A stretch of DNA of 64,000 bases from Aralia elata (taxonomy: Eukaryota; Streptophyta; Magnoliopsida; Apiales; Araliaceae). Under the pieces are notes generated by a model. That model was not told the origin of the DNA, searched no databases, and worked only from the letters and a program-made list of their open reading frames with translations. Below are positions 35,794-45,874 of the stretch, piece after piece. Position 1 is the first letter of the stretch. Each line of letters starts with the position of its first letter. The stretch lies in NCBI GenBank assembly GCA_034770075.1, contig CM068380.1, positions 36,784,695-36,848,694 of the forward strand. Direction: 5' to 3'. A program made the translations under genes and the position numbers.

Positions 35794-35914
35794 TTCTCGC
35801 CGGGGCGAGAAAAATTAAGCTCTATGGGCTCGCCGGGGCGAGAAAAATGAACTTGCTGAGCTCGCCGGGGCGAGCTTCCAAGATTACAGGTTCTGCAGTT
35901 CGAGAACTGCAGAA
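35794..35914. repeat. GC hairpin cluster and 11-bp palindrome in the H 3' LTR
   Basis: Three CTCGCCGGGGCGAG copies with differently extended arms (TTCTCGCC/GGCGAGAA; GCTCGCC; AGCTCGCC/GGCGAGCT), then TTCTGCAGTTC-GA-GAACTGCAGAA. Confidence 0.88.
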
Positions 35915-37173
35915 TCTTCTAACCCAAAACACAAATTTTCCAGCATCAAGACACCAAATTAAGCATTCTAAATTAACACAAACCTCTTATGAATAGTATT
36001 TAGCATCCATATAACGATTCTAACAACCTAAAACAATCAAACCAACAAAACCCAAAGGATTAAACCATGCTTTTGCTAAAAACTCATTTTTTTGACATTT
36101 TTTATAAAATCAACTACTACAAACCCATTATTTGATGAAATCAGATGGCTAAGCATGCAATCTCTTTATAATTGAACATTGAATCATATATCACCATCAA
36201 TTGCAAGTTAATATATGAATTGAGCACTGATTTAAACCCAAAGTAGACCAAAACACACATATTATCAAAAACCTAATTTCCTCATTCTCAAACTTGTTTT
36301 CACAAATTAAATCAATCCAAATAATACTAAAACATTATATAACAGATTACTTGCATATATATACTAACAAATTAACAACTCTTGTAACAAATTAGCCACC
36401 AAAATCAATCACAGAGAACTAATTTTTTGAATACCTTGAATAAAACTTTAAATAAAATTATACCTTGGTAGATGATTAAGAACACTAGTTGATGATTATC
36501 AAGCTTCAATTCCACTCTCAATTCTCACAAATTCTCAACTTTTCTCTCTACTTCTCCCCCTTTCTCACTTCTCTGGCTTTTTGCAGAACAACCAAGCCAA
36601 TAGCAAATATACGTGAAATATAAAACTGACCCTTACGTGATTGTCAGTTAAGAGAGAGCAAAGGGTTTTCAGTTAAAAATCCCAAAGGCCATAAGGCCAC
36701 GTTTGGCAAAACAACTCTCCCAAACCAAATTATTCTAATAAACTACATATTATATAGTTAAATAATTGTCACACCCTTAATTAAACAATAATATTAACTC
36801 AAGTAAATTTCATCATACATTAGCTATAATAATTTCATTGCACTTATAATTCCATTCAATAAATTAATAAAGCTCCAATTCAATTATTAAAATAAATTAG
36901 AATTTATACAACATTGTAATTACTAACAATATATTAATAATTTAATTAATTTAATCATCTTATTAAATCAAATCTTCAAATCAAAACATTAATTTAATTA
37001 TACCACATCTAATTAAATTAACGCACAACAAATTCATTAGTTATTAAAAAAACAACAATTAAAACATTCATTCAACTCCAATAAATATTTCAAATAATTA
37101 TAAAATTCCAGATTGTTACATCCTTCCCTCCTTACAAGGATTCTGTCCTCAGAATCACAACGCTATCGTTACA

Positions 37174-37215
37174 TCCTTCCCTCCTTACAAGGATTCTGTC
37201 CTCAGAATCGCAGAA
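37174..37215 (-). promoter_or_regulatory. PPT of element H
   Basis: Minus strand GGACAGAATCCTTGTAAGGAGGGAAGGA-type sequence directly precedes TGTAACGATAGCG, the start of the H LTR. A second copy of the same block is inside each LTR. Confidence 0.75.
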
Positions 37216-40200
37216 CTAGGATGACACAAATAACTCAGGATAATTCTTCATCATTTCAGCTTCTAGTTCCCACGTAGCTTCCTCAGCATTGTGGTTCCGC
37301 CATAGCACCTTAACAGAAGGTATCACTTTATTCCTTAGAACTTGTTCCTTCCTGTCTACTATCTGAAGTGGAATTTCCTCGTAATTTAAGTCTTTCTCGA
37401 ATTGTATAGGTTCATATTTTATGACATGTTTATAATCGGGCTTATAAGGTCGTAAAACAGATATATGAAAAACATTGTGGATATGAATCAGCTCTGGAGG
37501 TAGAGCTACTTCATAAGCCACCTCACCAACTCGTCGTAGTACTTCAAAAGGACCAATAAATCTTGGACTAAGCTTACCCTTCTTGCCAAAACGAATTTTT
37601 CCTTTCCAGGGTGAAACTTTCAGAAATACGAAGCTTCCTACCTCAAATTCTCGTTTCTGCCGATGTTGATCCGCATACTTCTTCTGCCTGTCTTGAGCAG
37701 CTAATAGTCGCGCTCTTATAACTTTCACGATCTCTGCGGTTTGTTGTACCAGTTCTGGTCCTAGCAGTTGCCGTTCACCAACCTCGTCCCAACATAGAGG
37801 AGTCCGACATTTCCGTCCGTACAACGCTTCGTATGGCGGCATGCCAATGCTTGCGTGGTAACTATTGTTATAAGCAAACTCGACCAATGGTAGGTGGTCG
37901 TCCCAGTTTCCCTTAAAATCCATAACACAGGCGCGTAACATATCCTCTAGAGTTTGGATCGTTCTTTCGCTCTGGCCATCAGTTTGAGGATGATATGCAG
38001 TGCTCATTCTCAACTGAGTTCCCAAGCATTCTTGCAAACGCTTCCAAAAATTTGACGTAAACCTCGGATCGCGATCAGACACAATAGACACAGGAACACC
38101 ATGTCGCGAAATAATTTCCTTGATGTATAATTTGGCTAACTGGTCTAAGTTGAATCTAATCTTGATCGGTAAGAAATGCGTTGATTTTGTCAGTCTGTCC
38201 ACGACTACCCAAATTGCGTCAAAACCTTTCTGTGTAGTTGGCAAACCTACCACAAAATCCATCGTTATGTGTTCCCACTTCCATTCTGGTATTTCTAACG
38301 GCTGCAACAAAACACTGGGTCGCTGATGTTCAGCTTTCACTTTCTGGCATGTCAAACATCTGGCAACATATTCTGCCACATCACGCTTCATTCCTGACCA
38401 CCAATAATGTTGACGAAGATCTTAATACATTTTTGTACTCCCTGGGTGAACTGAGTAACGTGTGTTGTGAGCTTCATCCAAGATCTCCTTTCTAACATCC
38501 GGTACCAATGGAACCCAAATTCGTTGTTCAAATCTGAGTAATCCCTTGGCATCAATACTGAACTTTCCACCTTGTCCCTCAGAGACTTCCTTTCTAATCT
38601 TTTCACACTCCGCATTGTGAAGTTGAGCTTCTTTAATTCGGTCCAGCAACACATGATGTACCTCGATCTGAAATATCCTCTCCTTTGATTCATGTTGGCA
38701 CTTCACCTCCAATTCCAACTTCGCCATCTGTTTAACAAGTTCCTCCTGAACTGTCAATAACATAAGTTTCTCCCGACCCTTCCTGCTTAATGCATCAGCA
38801 ACGACATTCGCCTTTCCTGGATGATAGAGAATTTCGCAGTCGTAATCCTTAATCAGCTCTAACCATCGCCTTTGTCGCATGTTGAGGTCCTTCTATGTAA
38901 AAATGTACTTGAGGCTCTTATGATCCGTGTAGATCTCACACTTCTCACCATAAAGGTAGTGCCTCCAGATATTTAAAGCAAACACCACCGCTGCCAATTC
39001 TAAATCATGCGTTGGGTATCCCTTCTCGTAATCTTTCAGTTGTCGTGAAGCGTACGCAATAACCTTGTCGTTTTGCATAAGCACGCAGCCAAGGCCCTTA
39101 TGCGACGCGTCACTATAAACCACAAAATTTCCGGTACTATCTGGCAAAGATAATACAGGTGCCATACTTAACCTTTTCTTTAGTTCCTGAAAACTTTCCT
39201 TGCACTTCTCCGTCCAGACAAACTTAACCGCTTTCCTAGTCAAATTTGTCAATGGAGTGGCGATTTTAGAAAAATCTTGTATAAACCGTCGATAATACCC
39301 TGCCAAACCTAAGAAACTCCTTACTTCCGACGGTGTCTTCGGTTGCTCCCAATCTATTACAGCTTCCACTTTAGCCGGATCCACCGAAATCCCATCTTTA
39401 TCAATTACATGTCCAAGAAATTGAACGCGATCCAACCAAAACTCACATTTTGAAAATTTCGCAAAAAGCTTCTCTTTTCGTAATGCCTCTAAAGTTAGTC
39501 GCAAATGCTCCACATGGTCTTCTCGTGATTTAGAATACACTAAAATATCGTCGATAAACACCACCACGAACTTATCTAGAAACGGTTTAAACACCCTATT
39601 CATTAAGTCCATGAATGCCGCAGGTGCATTCGTTAGACCGAATGACATAACCAGAAACTCGTAGTGACCGTAACGGGTTCTGAACGCCGTCTTCGGAACA
39701 TCCTCCTTTCTCACTTTCAGCTGATGGTAACCGCTTCTTAAGTCTATCTTTGAAAAATGAGTAGCTCCCTTCAGTTGATCGAATAGATCGTCAATTCTCG
39801 GTAACGGGTATTTATTCTTGAATGTAACCTTGTTCAATTCACGATAATCTATGCAAAGACGCATCGAACCATCCTTCTTCTTAACAAACAACACCGGGGC
39901 TCCCCACGGCGAAACACTCGGTTGAATGTACTTCTTGTCTAGTAACTCTTGCAATTGCACCATCAACTCCTTCATCTCCACCGGAGCCATTCGATACGGT
40001 GCTTTTGATATAGGCGTAGTCCTGGGCACTAAATCAATAACAAATTTAATCTCTCTATCTGGAGGTAATCCCGGCAAATCATCCTGAAAAACATCCGTAA
40101 AATCCCTCACCACCGGTATTTCTTCTAATTTTGTACCGGTCTTCCGAGTATCTACCACATGAGCTAAATACCCTACACATCCTTGCTTTAGTAACTTCTT

Positions 40201-41730
40201 GGCCTGCATAATCGTTAGACAAGTTGTTTGCCTTGGCGATTTGCTACCATAAAATACCACCTTAGACGGAGTCTTAAGGTTGACACACTTCTTTTGGCAA
40301 TCAATAATCGCCCCACAATTATACAACCAATCCATCCCTAGAATGACGTCAAATTCCCCAAGTTTAATCGGAATAAGATCTACTGTCATCATATGACCAT
40401 GAATATTCACCTCGCAATTTTTGTACACATACCTAATTGGTATCACTTCCCTATTGGCAATCTCTATGTTTAAGGGAAAGTCTAACTCTTCTCGGGGTAT
40501 CTCTAGTTTCTCAGCAAAATCATCAGAAATGAAAGAACAAGTTGCACCCGAATCAAAAAGTACATAAGCATTCAAGTTATTTACTGGTAGGATACCTGCC
40601 ACCACCTCCTTGGATCGAACCGCATCCTGCACCGTCATATTAAAAGTGCGAGCAGTCGGGCGATTTGCTGTAGCTGGTCTAGAAATAGTTAGTGCACCTC
40701 CACTATTGCTTCCTTTGCCTCCATTTCCCCCACTAGCAACTTTCCTTGGACAATCACGACCAAGATGGTCTTTTGACCCGCACGTGAAACATGTACCCTT
40801 CTTTGGGGCAGTACAGTTTGGAGCAATGTGGCCCTCTTGTCCACAATTGTAACAGACTCTCTTTCCTTTCAAGCACACACCTGCATGATTCTTACCACAA
40901 GTTGCACAAGCTTCAGTTTTCTTCCTCTGGTTATTCTGCTGACTTCCAGTAGAACCACCATCATTCCATTTTCGTTTTTGGTTTCCTCCCCCACTGCTAC
41001 CACTCAGCCTATTCTCAGTCTCATTCCTTTTCTTTTTCTGCTCTTGATTGTATTTGGTTAATGCATCACTTCCTCCCTCTGCTATTATCGCTTTCTCTAA
41101 CACCGCCGCGAACGTGTTGAGTTGAAACATAGAAACCCTACTGTAAAGCCAAGGTTTCAATCCCTGCTCGAATCGTCTAGCTTTTCTCTCATCTGTGTTT
41201 ACTTGGTATGGTGCAAACCTCGCTAATTCATTGAACCTTGCCGCGTATTCAGGCACTGACAATTTTCCTTGCTTAAGTTCGAGAAACTGAACCTCCATCT
41301 GGTTCTGCGCACTAGCCGGGAAATACATTTCAAAGAACATCTCTTTAAATCGATCCCACGGTATAACACCTTCTCCTGCTCTTGTCTTGTTGGCTTGCCA
41401 CTAGTAACTGGCTTCCGACTTTAACATGAAAGTCGCAAAGGCAGTCTTATGATCATTCCCAACCCTAGCGACTTCAAAAACTTTTTCCATTTCCATTACC
41501 CAAGTTTGGGCTTCTATCGGATCCATTGTTCCCTTAAACTCAGGGGGACCAACGGCCTTAAAATCCTTAAAGGTCGTAGCTTGAGCTTGTGGTTGATTTG
41601 CAAAAACTCCTGTCAAAAGGTTCACTAACTGCTGAACTGGGTTAGCATCGGGTGGATTATTGTTATTGTTATTAGTAGACCCCTCTGGGGGTGGTTGCTG
41701 ACGGGGTCGTCCAACTCTTCTTGGCGGCAT
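37216..41730 (-). pseudogene. gag-pol: Element H gag-protease-RT-RNase H-integrase-chromodomain polyprotein, one frame with three stops
   Basis: One continuous frame of 1504 codons from MPPRRVGRPRQQ at 41730, interrupted only by TAG 41401-41403 (SEASY*W, normally YWW), TAG 38893-38895 (YIFT*KDLN, normally Q) and TAA 38422-38424 (KMY*DLRQ, normally Q). Blocks: gag core 41600-41100; zinc knuckles CATCGKNHAGVC, CYNCGQEGHIAPNC, CFTCGSKDHLGRDC (40920-40770); protease LFDSGATCSF near 40555; RT with FIDDILVYSK near 39540; RNase H FVVYSDASHKG near 39120; integrase HHCC finger near 38470-38340 and DDE core with ITMDFV, SDRDPRF and ERTIQTLED; GPFEVLRRVGEV; chromodomain VKVLWRNHNAEEATWELE at the C-terminus. 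The 815-codon stretch 41340-38893 alone spans gag end to RNase H. Stops are transitions, so inactivation looks recent. Confidence 0.95.
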
Positions 41731-42026
41731 AATTCTGTTGAAGACAACGCTTTTTAGACAATTGCAAAAATTTTTTTTTTTAAGTACTTATAACTCAATT
41801 AAAACATATTTAAATATTCAAAAGTAGAAACTTAACACATAACATTTTTTTTCAACAAAAACTTGTTTATTTATTCATTCTCAAACTCAAAAGATAGCAT
41901 TTTACTATTTGCATCATCATTTAAGAAGACAGCTTCAGAATTTCATCATTAACGTCTTATCCCATCATTTATATAAGCTGGGATTCACATTCGAAATACT
42001 TGCTATAATATTATTTCTCTAATAGC
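41731..42026 (-). other. Spacer between extra ORF and gag of H
   Basis: AT-rich, no gene; same size as in B. Confidence 0.6.
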
Positions 42027-42818
42027 TTAGGAAGACAACCCTCGGCGCACAGCCTCCTCACGTTCTTGCTCCATGATGCGAACCATAGTTCGGCGATCCA
42101 CAAACCTCGGATAATCTTCTAACTGTGTTGGGTAATGGCGAACCCTATCTTGAGCCCTATCTATCGTTGTGTGGTAAATATACTCCATGTCATCGATCTT
42201 GAACTTCTTCACGTGAATCTCCCCTTCAGCACGATCCAGTCGTTGAGAAACCCTAATGTGAGCATTTTCAACCCTATTACGCATAGCAGTTTCCTCCTTT
42301 AAAGCTTCTTTTAACTCCTCCATCTCAATCTTTAGTTGGCCGATCTCAGACTTTAATTCATCATTCTCAGTTTTTAGTTCACCATTTTCTACCTTCACTA
42401 CCTCATTCTCTGACTTCACCTTTTCATTTTCATCTGACAGTTGCTCCTGCTGACCCTCTGCGTGAACCAATTTCCATTCTACATCACCCAACCGTACGTC
42501 TAAATCGTAGATCTCTCCATCCTTCTCCTCGATAGTAATACGGCGTGTCTCTGACACTTCCTCCAAAACTCTGAGTTGTTCCCGAAGTTCTACATTTTCA
42601 TCGTATAACTGCTCGTACATCAGCTCCTCGGGATCCTCCTCCTCTTCCTCCTCCTCCTGAACAGTGTCCAGCCTCTGCCTAGGTGCTTCCACAGTCACCA
42701 ACCATTCGCTGACAACATGAACATCTCTGGCCTCCTCGTCTCCAGGCTCTGGGATATCCTCCCTCAGCACTGGGATCTGCTCAACTCGAATCTGGCTAGT
42801 TTTTCCAACCTCTGACAT
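42027..42818 (-). CDS. Intact coiled-coil extra ORF of element H, upstream of gag
   Basis: 263 codons, ATG at 42818 to stop at 42027, no interruption. N-terminal segment ends in an acidic run (EEEEEEEDPEE, about residues 55-65). A long coiled coil (about 67-200) follows, with heptad-like repeats of KxENEVVKVENGELKTEN type. The C-terminal block FKIDDMEYIYHTTIDRAQDR and MEQEREEAVRRG is conserved in B and C. No catalytic motif, signal peptide or membrane segment. It is the only fully open frame of H and lies in the same transcript sense as gag-pol, first after the PBS. I do not recognise the family beyond an extra ORF of a chromovirus; function unknown. Confidence 0.8.
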   Translation of the reverse strand: MSEVGKTSQIRVEQIPVLREDIPEPGDEEARDVHVVSEWLVTVEAPRQRLDTVQEEEEEEEDPEELMYEQLYDENVELREQLRVLEEVSETRRITIEEKDGEIYDLDVRLGDVEWKLVHAEGQQEQLSDENEKVKSENEVVKVENGELKTENDELKSEIGQLKIEMEELKEALKEETAMRNRVENAHIRVSQRLDRAEGEIHVKKFKIDDMEYIYHTTIDRAQDRVRHYPTQLEDYPRFVDRRTMVRIMEQEREEAVRRGLSS

Positions 42819-43031
42819 CTTGACAACAAAATATTTTAATTACTTAATCGATACTACTCGCGAGCAAATTAGTTATTAAGCACATAAGCACATAGAGTGT
42901 TTTATTATCTTTAATGAATTCCTTAATTCATTCCTTAATACTCGTTAGGAGTTTTATCACCACTATCTTTTCGATTCCCTAAAAGGCTAATTTCCTAAGG
43001 TTTTTCCCCACCTAAGGTTCTTAAACCTACG

Positions 43032-43043
43032 GCTCTGATACCA
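43032..43043 (-). promoter_or_regulatory. PBS of element H
   Basis: Minus strand TGGTATCAGAGC, perfect initiator-Met site, three bases from the 5' LTR. Confidence 0.88.
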
Positions 43044-43046
43044 ACC

Positions 43047-45869
43047 TGTGACGCCCCCAAATCCGGGTTACCTCAAACCACACAGATTTGGTGCTCACTA
43101 TGCATACATAATCACTAACTACCCTTAAACAAAAGATTTTAAGTAAAGCGAACTGAATAATAAACAAAAGAAATATCTCCCATAAAAGGGTTACATAGCT
43201 TTCCAAAATAAGTCCCAGGTTTTCTAACCTTTAATACATCATTTAAACGCGGAAACATAAATAACTAACAAGTCTCAATTACACAGTCATATAAAAAAAA
43301 TAACAAGTCTTCACGTAATAGCAAATCATCGTCACTTGCTCATTTTTCCTTTTCCTTTGCTAGTAGATGGCTCATTTGTTATCTCAGCTTTAGCTGCAAA
43401 GGTTTAGTATGCAAGGGTGAGCAAAACGAGTGCCCACCAAAACAACAATGAACACTTTTCAAATAATCTAATTTGTATGGAATAACTTTTCTGCTGAATG
43501 TTAATTAGAAATGGAAACGTCTGAAAGCTCAATAGAATATAAATAGAACTTTAAGATATACTAGGAGTGATATACTGAGGGTCACATGACCTCGAACCAT
43601 TTCCTAGGTTAACAGACAAGTTTGCTATAACCTTTAACAGTTTAATAAACTATAACTGGACTATTCGTCTCGTACTCAGGGTGATCAGCCCGTTGTACAA
43701 TGTATTGTGCACAACCATTCAACGCTTTTGCGTAAGTATTCCCCTATACTAGGGTTGTTCTTCTCAGTTTTGCCATCCAAGAATTTAGTTCAGCAAAAAT
43801 AGAATTTTAACAATTTAGATTATGATCAAGGATCATCAACAATGATATACAATGATATGGATTTTGTATGTCCAAGACATTAGAATAACGATTTTAATTA
43901 ACTTAAGCTTTGAACATCAAGAATCCACAAATCAGAAGTTTATAACATGCAATGATAGCTTACTAGATGAGAAAGTAGGGTTTAGAAGCTTACATAAACT
44001 GGAATCGAGATAAGATAGGAACACTTGCGTCAAGTAAATTTAAGATTGAAAACATATTTAATGTGAAAGAGTTGAGAATAGGAAACTTGCCTCGTGCGTA
44101 GTTTTTCCTAATTACAAACCACGTATAATAAATAACCTACATATACCGTTTGTATAGCAACAAAATGATTAGTTATAACATTCGTATTCATTAACACTTC
44201 AAGAATCTCTCTCAATCAATCTCATCTCAATTCCCTATTGACTTCTGATTATTAACTCTATCTCGGAAGCTACAAGCTTAGATATAAACATGTTAATCTT
44301 TAAGAGCTTCTAGAACTTGTCTTTAAATTAAGATATAACAACTTTGTATTTCATAGATACCAAACATAAGCTTAACATCTACCTTATTATCTTGGTATTT
44401 GTTCTATACATTGGTTTAAGTTTTACCCCTGCACAAGATAGTATATCATAAAAGAGAAAATAAAATAATAAAAATCCCATGTTCCGCAATTCTCGCCGGG
44501 GCGAGAAAAATTAAGCTCTATGGGCTCGCCGGGGCGAGAAAAATGAACTTGCTGAGCTCGCCGGGGCGAGCTTCCCAGATTACAGGTTCTGCAGTTCGAG
44601 AACTGCAGAATCTTCCAACCCAAAACACAAATTTTCCAGCATCAAGACACCAAATTAAGCATTCTAAATTAACACAAACCTCTTATGAACAGTATTTAGC
44701 ATCCATATAACGATTCTAACAACCTAAAACAATCAAACCAACAAAACCCAAAGGATTAAACCATGCTTTTGCTAAAAACTCATTTTTTTGACATTTTTTA
44801 TAAAATCAACTACTACAAACCCATTATTTGATGAAATCAGATGGCTAAGCATGCAATCTCTTCATAATTGAACATTGAATCATATATCACCATCAATTGC
44901 AAGTTAATACATGAATTGAGCAATGATTTAAACCCAAAGTAGACCAAAACACACATATTATCAAAAACCCAATTTCCTCATTCTCAAACTTGTTTTCACA
45001 AATTAAATCAATCCAAATAATACTAAAACATTATATAACAGATTACTTGCATATATATACTAACAAATTAACAACTCTTGTAACAAATTAGCCACCAAAA
45101 TCAATCAGAGAGAACTAATTTTTTGAATACCTTGAATAAAACTTTAAATAAAATTATACCTTGGTAGATGATTAAGAACACTAGTTGATGATTATCAAGC
45201 TTCAATTCCACTCTCAATTCTCACAAATTCTCAACTTTTCTCTCTACTTCTCCCCCTTTCTCACTTCTCTGGCTTTTTGCAGAACAACCAAGCCAATAAC
45301 AAATATACGTGAAATATAAAACTGACCCTTACGTGATTGTCAGTTAAGAGAGAGCAAAGGGTTTTCAGTTAAAAATCCCAAAGGCCATAAGGTCACGTTT
45401 GGCAAAACAACTCTCCCAAACCAAATTATTCTAATAAACTACATATTATATAGTTAAATAATTGTCACACCCTTAATTAAACAATAATATTAACTCAAGT
45501 AAATTTCATCATACATTAGCTATAATAATTTCATTGCACTTATAATTCCATTCAATAAATTAATAAAGCTCCAATTCAATTATTAAAATAAATTAGAATT
45601 TATACAACATTGTAATTACTAACAATATATTAATAATTTAATTAATTTAATCATCATATTAAATCAAATCTTCAAATCAAAACATTAATTTAATTATACC
45701 ACATCTAATTAAATTAACGCACAACAAATTCATTAGTTATTAAAAAAACAACAATTAAACCATTCATTCAACTCCAATAAATATTTCAAATAATTATAAA
45801 ATTCCAGATTGCTACATCCTTCCCTCCTTACAAGGATTCTGTCCTCAGAATCACAACGCTATCGTTACA
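43047..45869 (-). repeat. 5' LTR of element H
   Basis: Same landmarks as the 3' LTR: exon 43393-43332, hairpins 44490-44572, palindrome 44588-44611, donor-like site at 45159, captured PPT block 45817-45869. The small open frame over 44423-44623 is an accident of the hairpin repeats. Confidence 0.92.
43332..43393 (-). other. Candidate terminal coding exon in the H 5' LTR
   Basis: Identical peptide to the 3' LTR copy, behind TTTGCAG. Confidence 0.4.
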
Positions 45870-45874
45870 GATAT

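Larger units (their letters stand above)
34350..37173 (-). repeat. 3' LTR of element H
   Basis: TGTGACGCCCCC...ATCGTTACA. Landmarks: 62-nt exon 34697-34636, conserved block 34879-35080, GC hairpins 35794-35876, an 11-bp-armed palindrome TTCTGCAGTTC/GAACTGCAGAA at 35891-35914, donor-like CCAAG|GTATAA at 36463, U3 motifs AACTGA...TCAGTT near 36624-36649. The last 53 bp (37121-37173) are a captured PPT block. Confidence 0.9.
34350..45869 (-). mobile_element. Element H: nearly intact Tekay-like chromovirus (11.5 kb)
   Basis: LTRs 34350-37173 (2824 bp) and 43047-45869 (2823 bp), differing at roughly 27 sites by eye, about 1%. TSD GATAA (34345-34349) and GATAT (45870-45874), one mismatch, compared with the uninterrupted GTGATAAACCC in the 3' LTR of G. 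Minus order: 5' LTR, PBS, coiled-coil extra ORF, gag-pol, PPT, 3' LTR. It is among the youngest elements in the window. Confidence 0.93.

Noticed and set aside
44423..44623. 66-codon minus frame in the H 5' LTR with repeated SRPGE
   Set aside because: The repeat peptide is the hairpin motif in translation; the 3' LTR copy does not keep the start, so it is probably not a gene.
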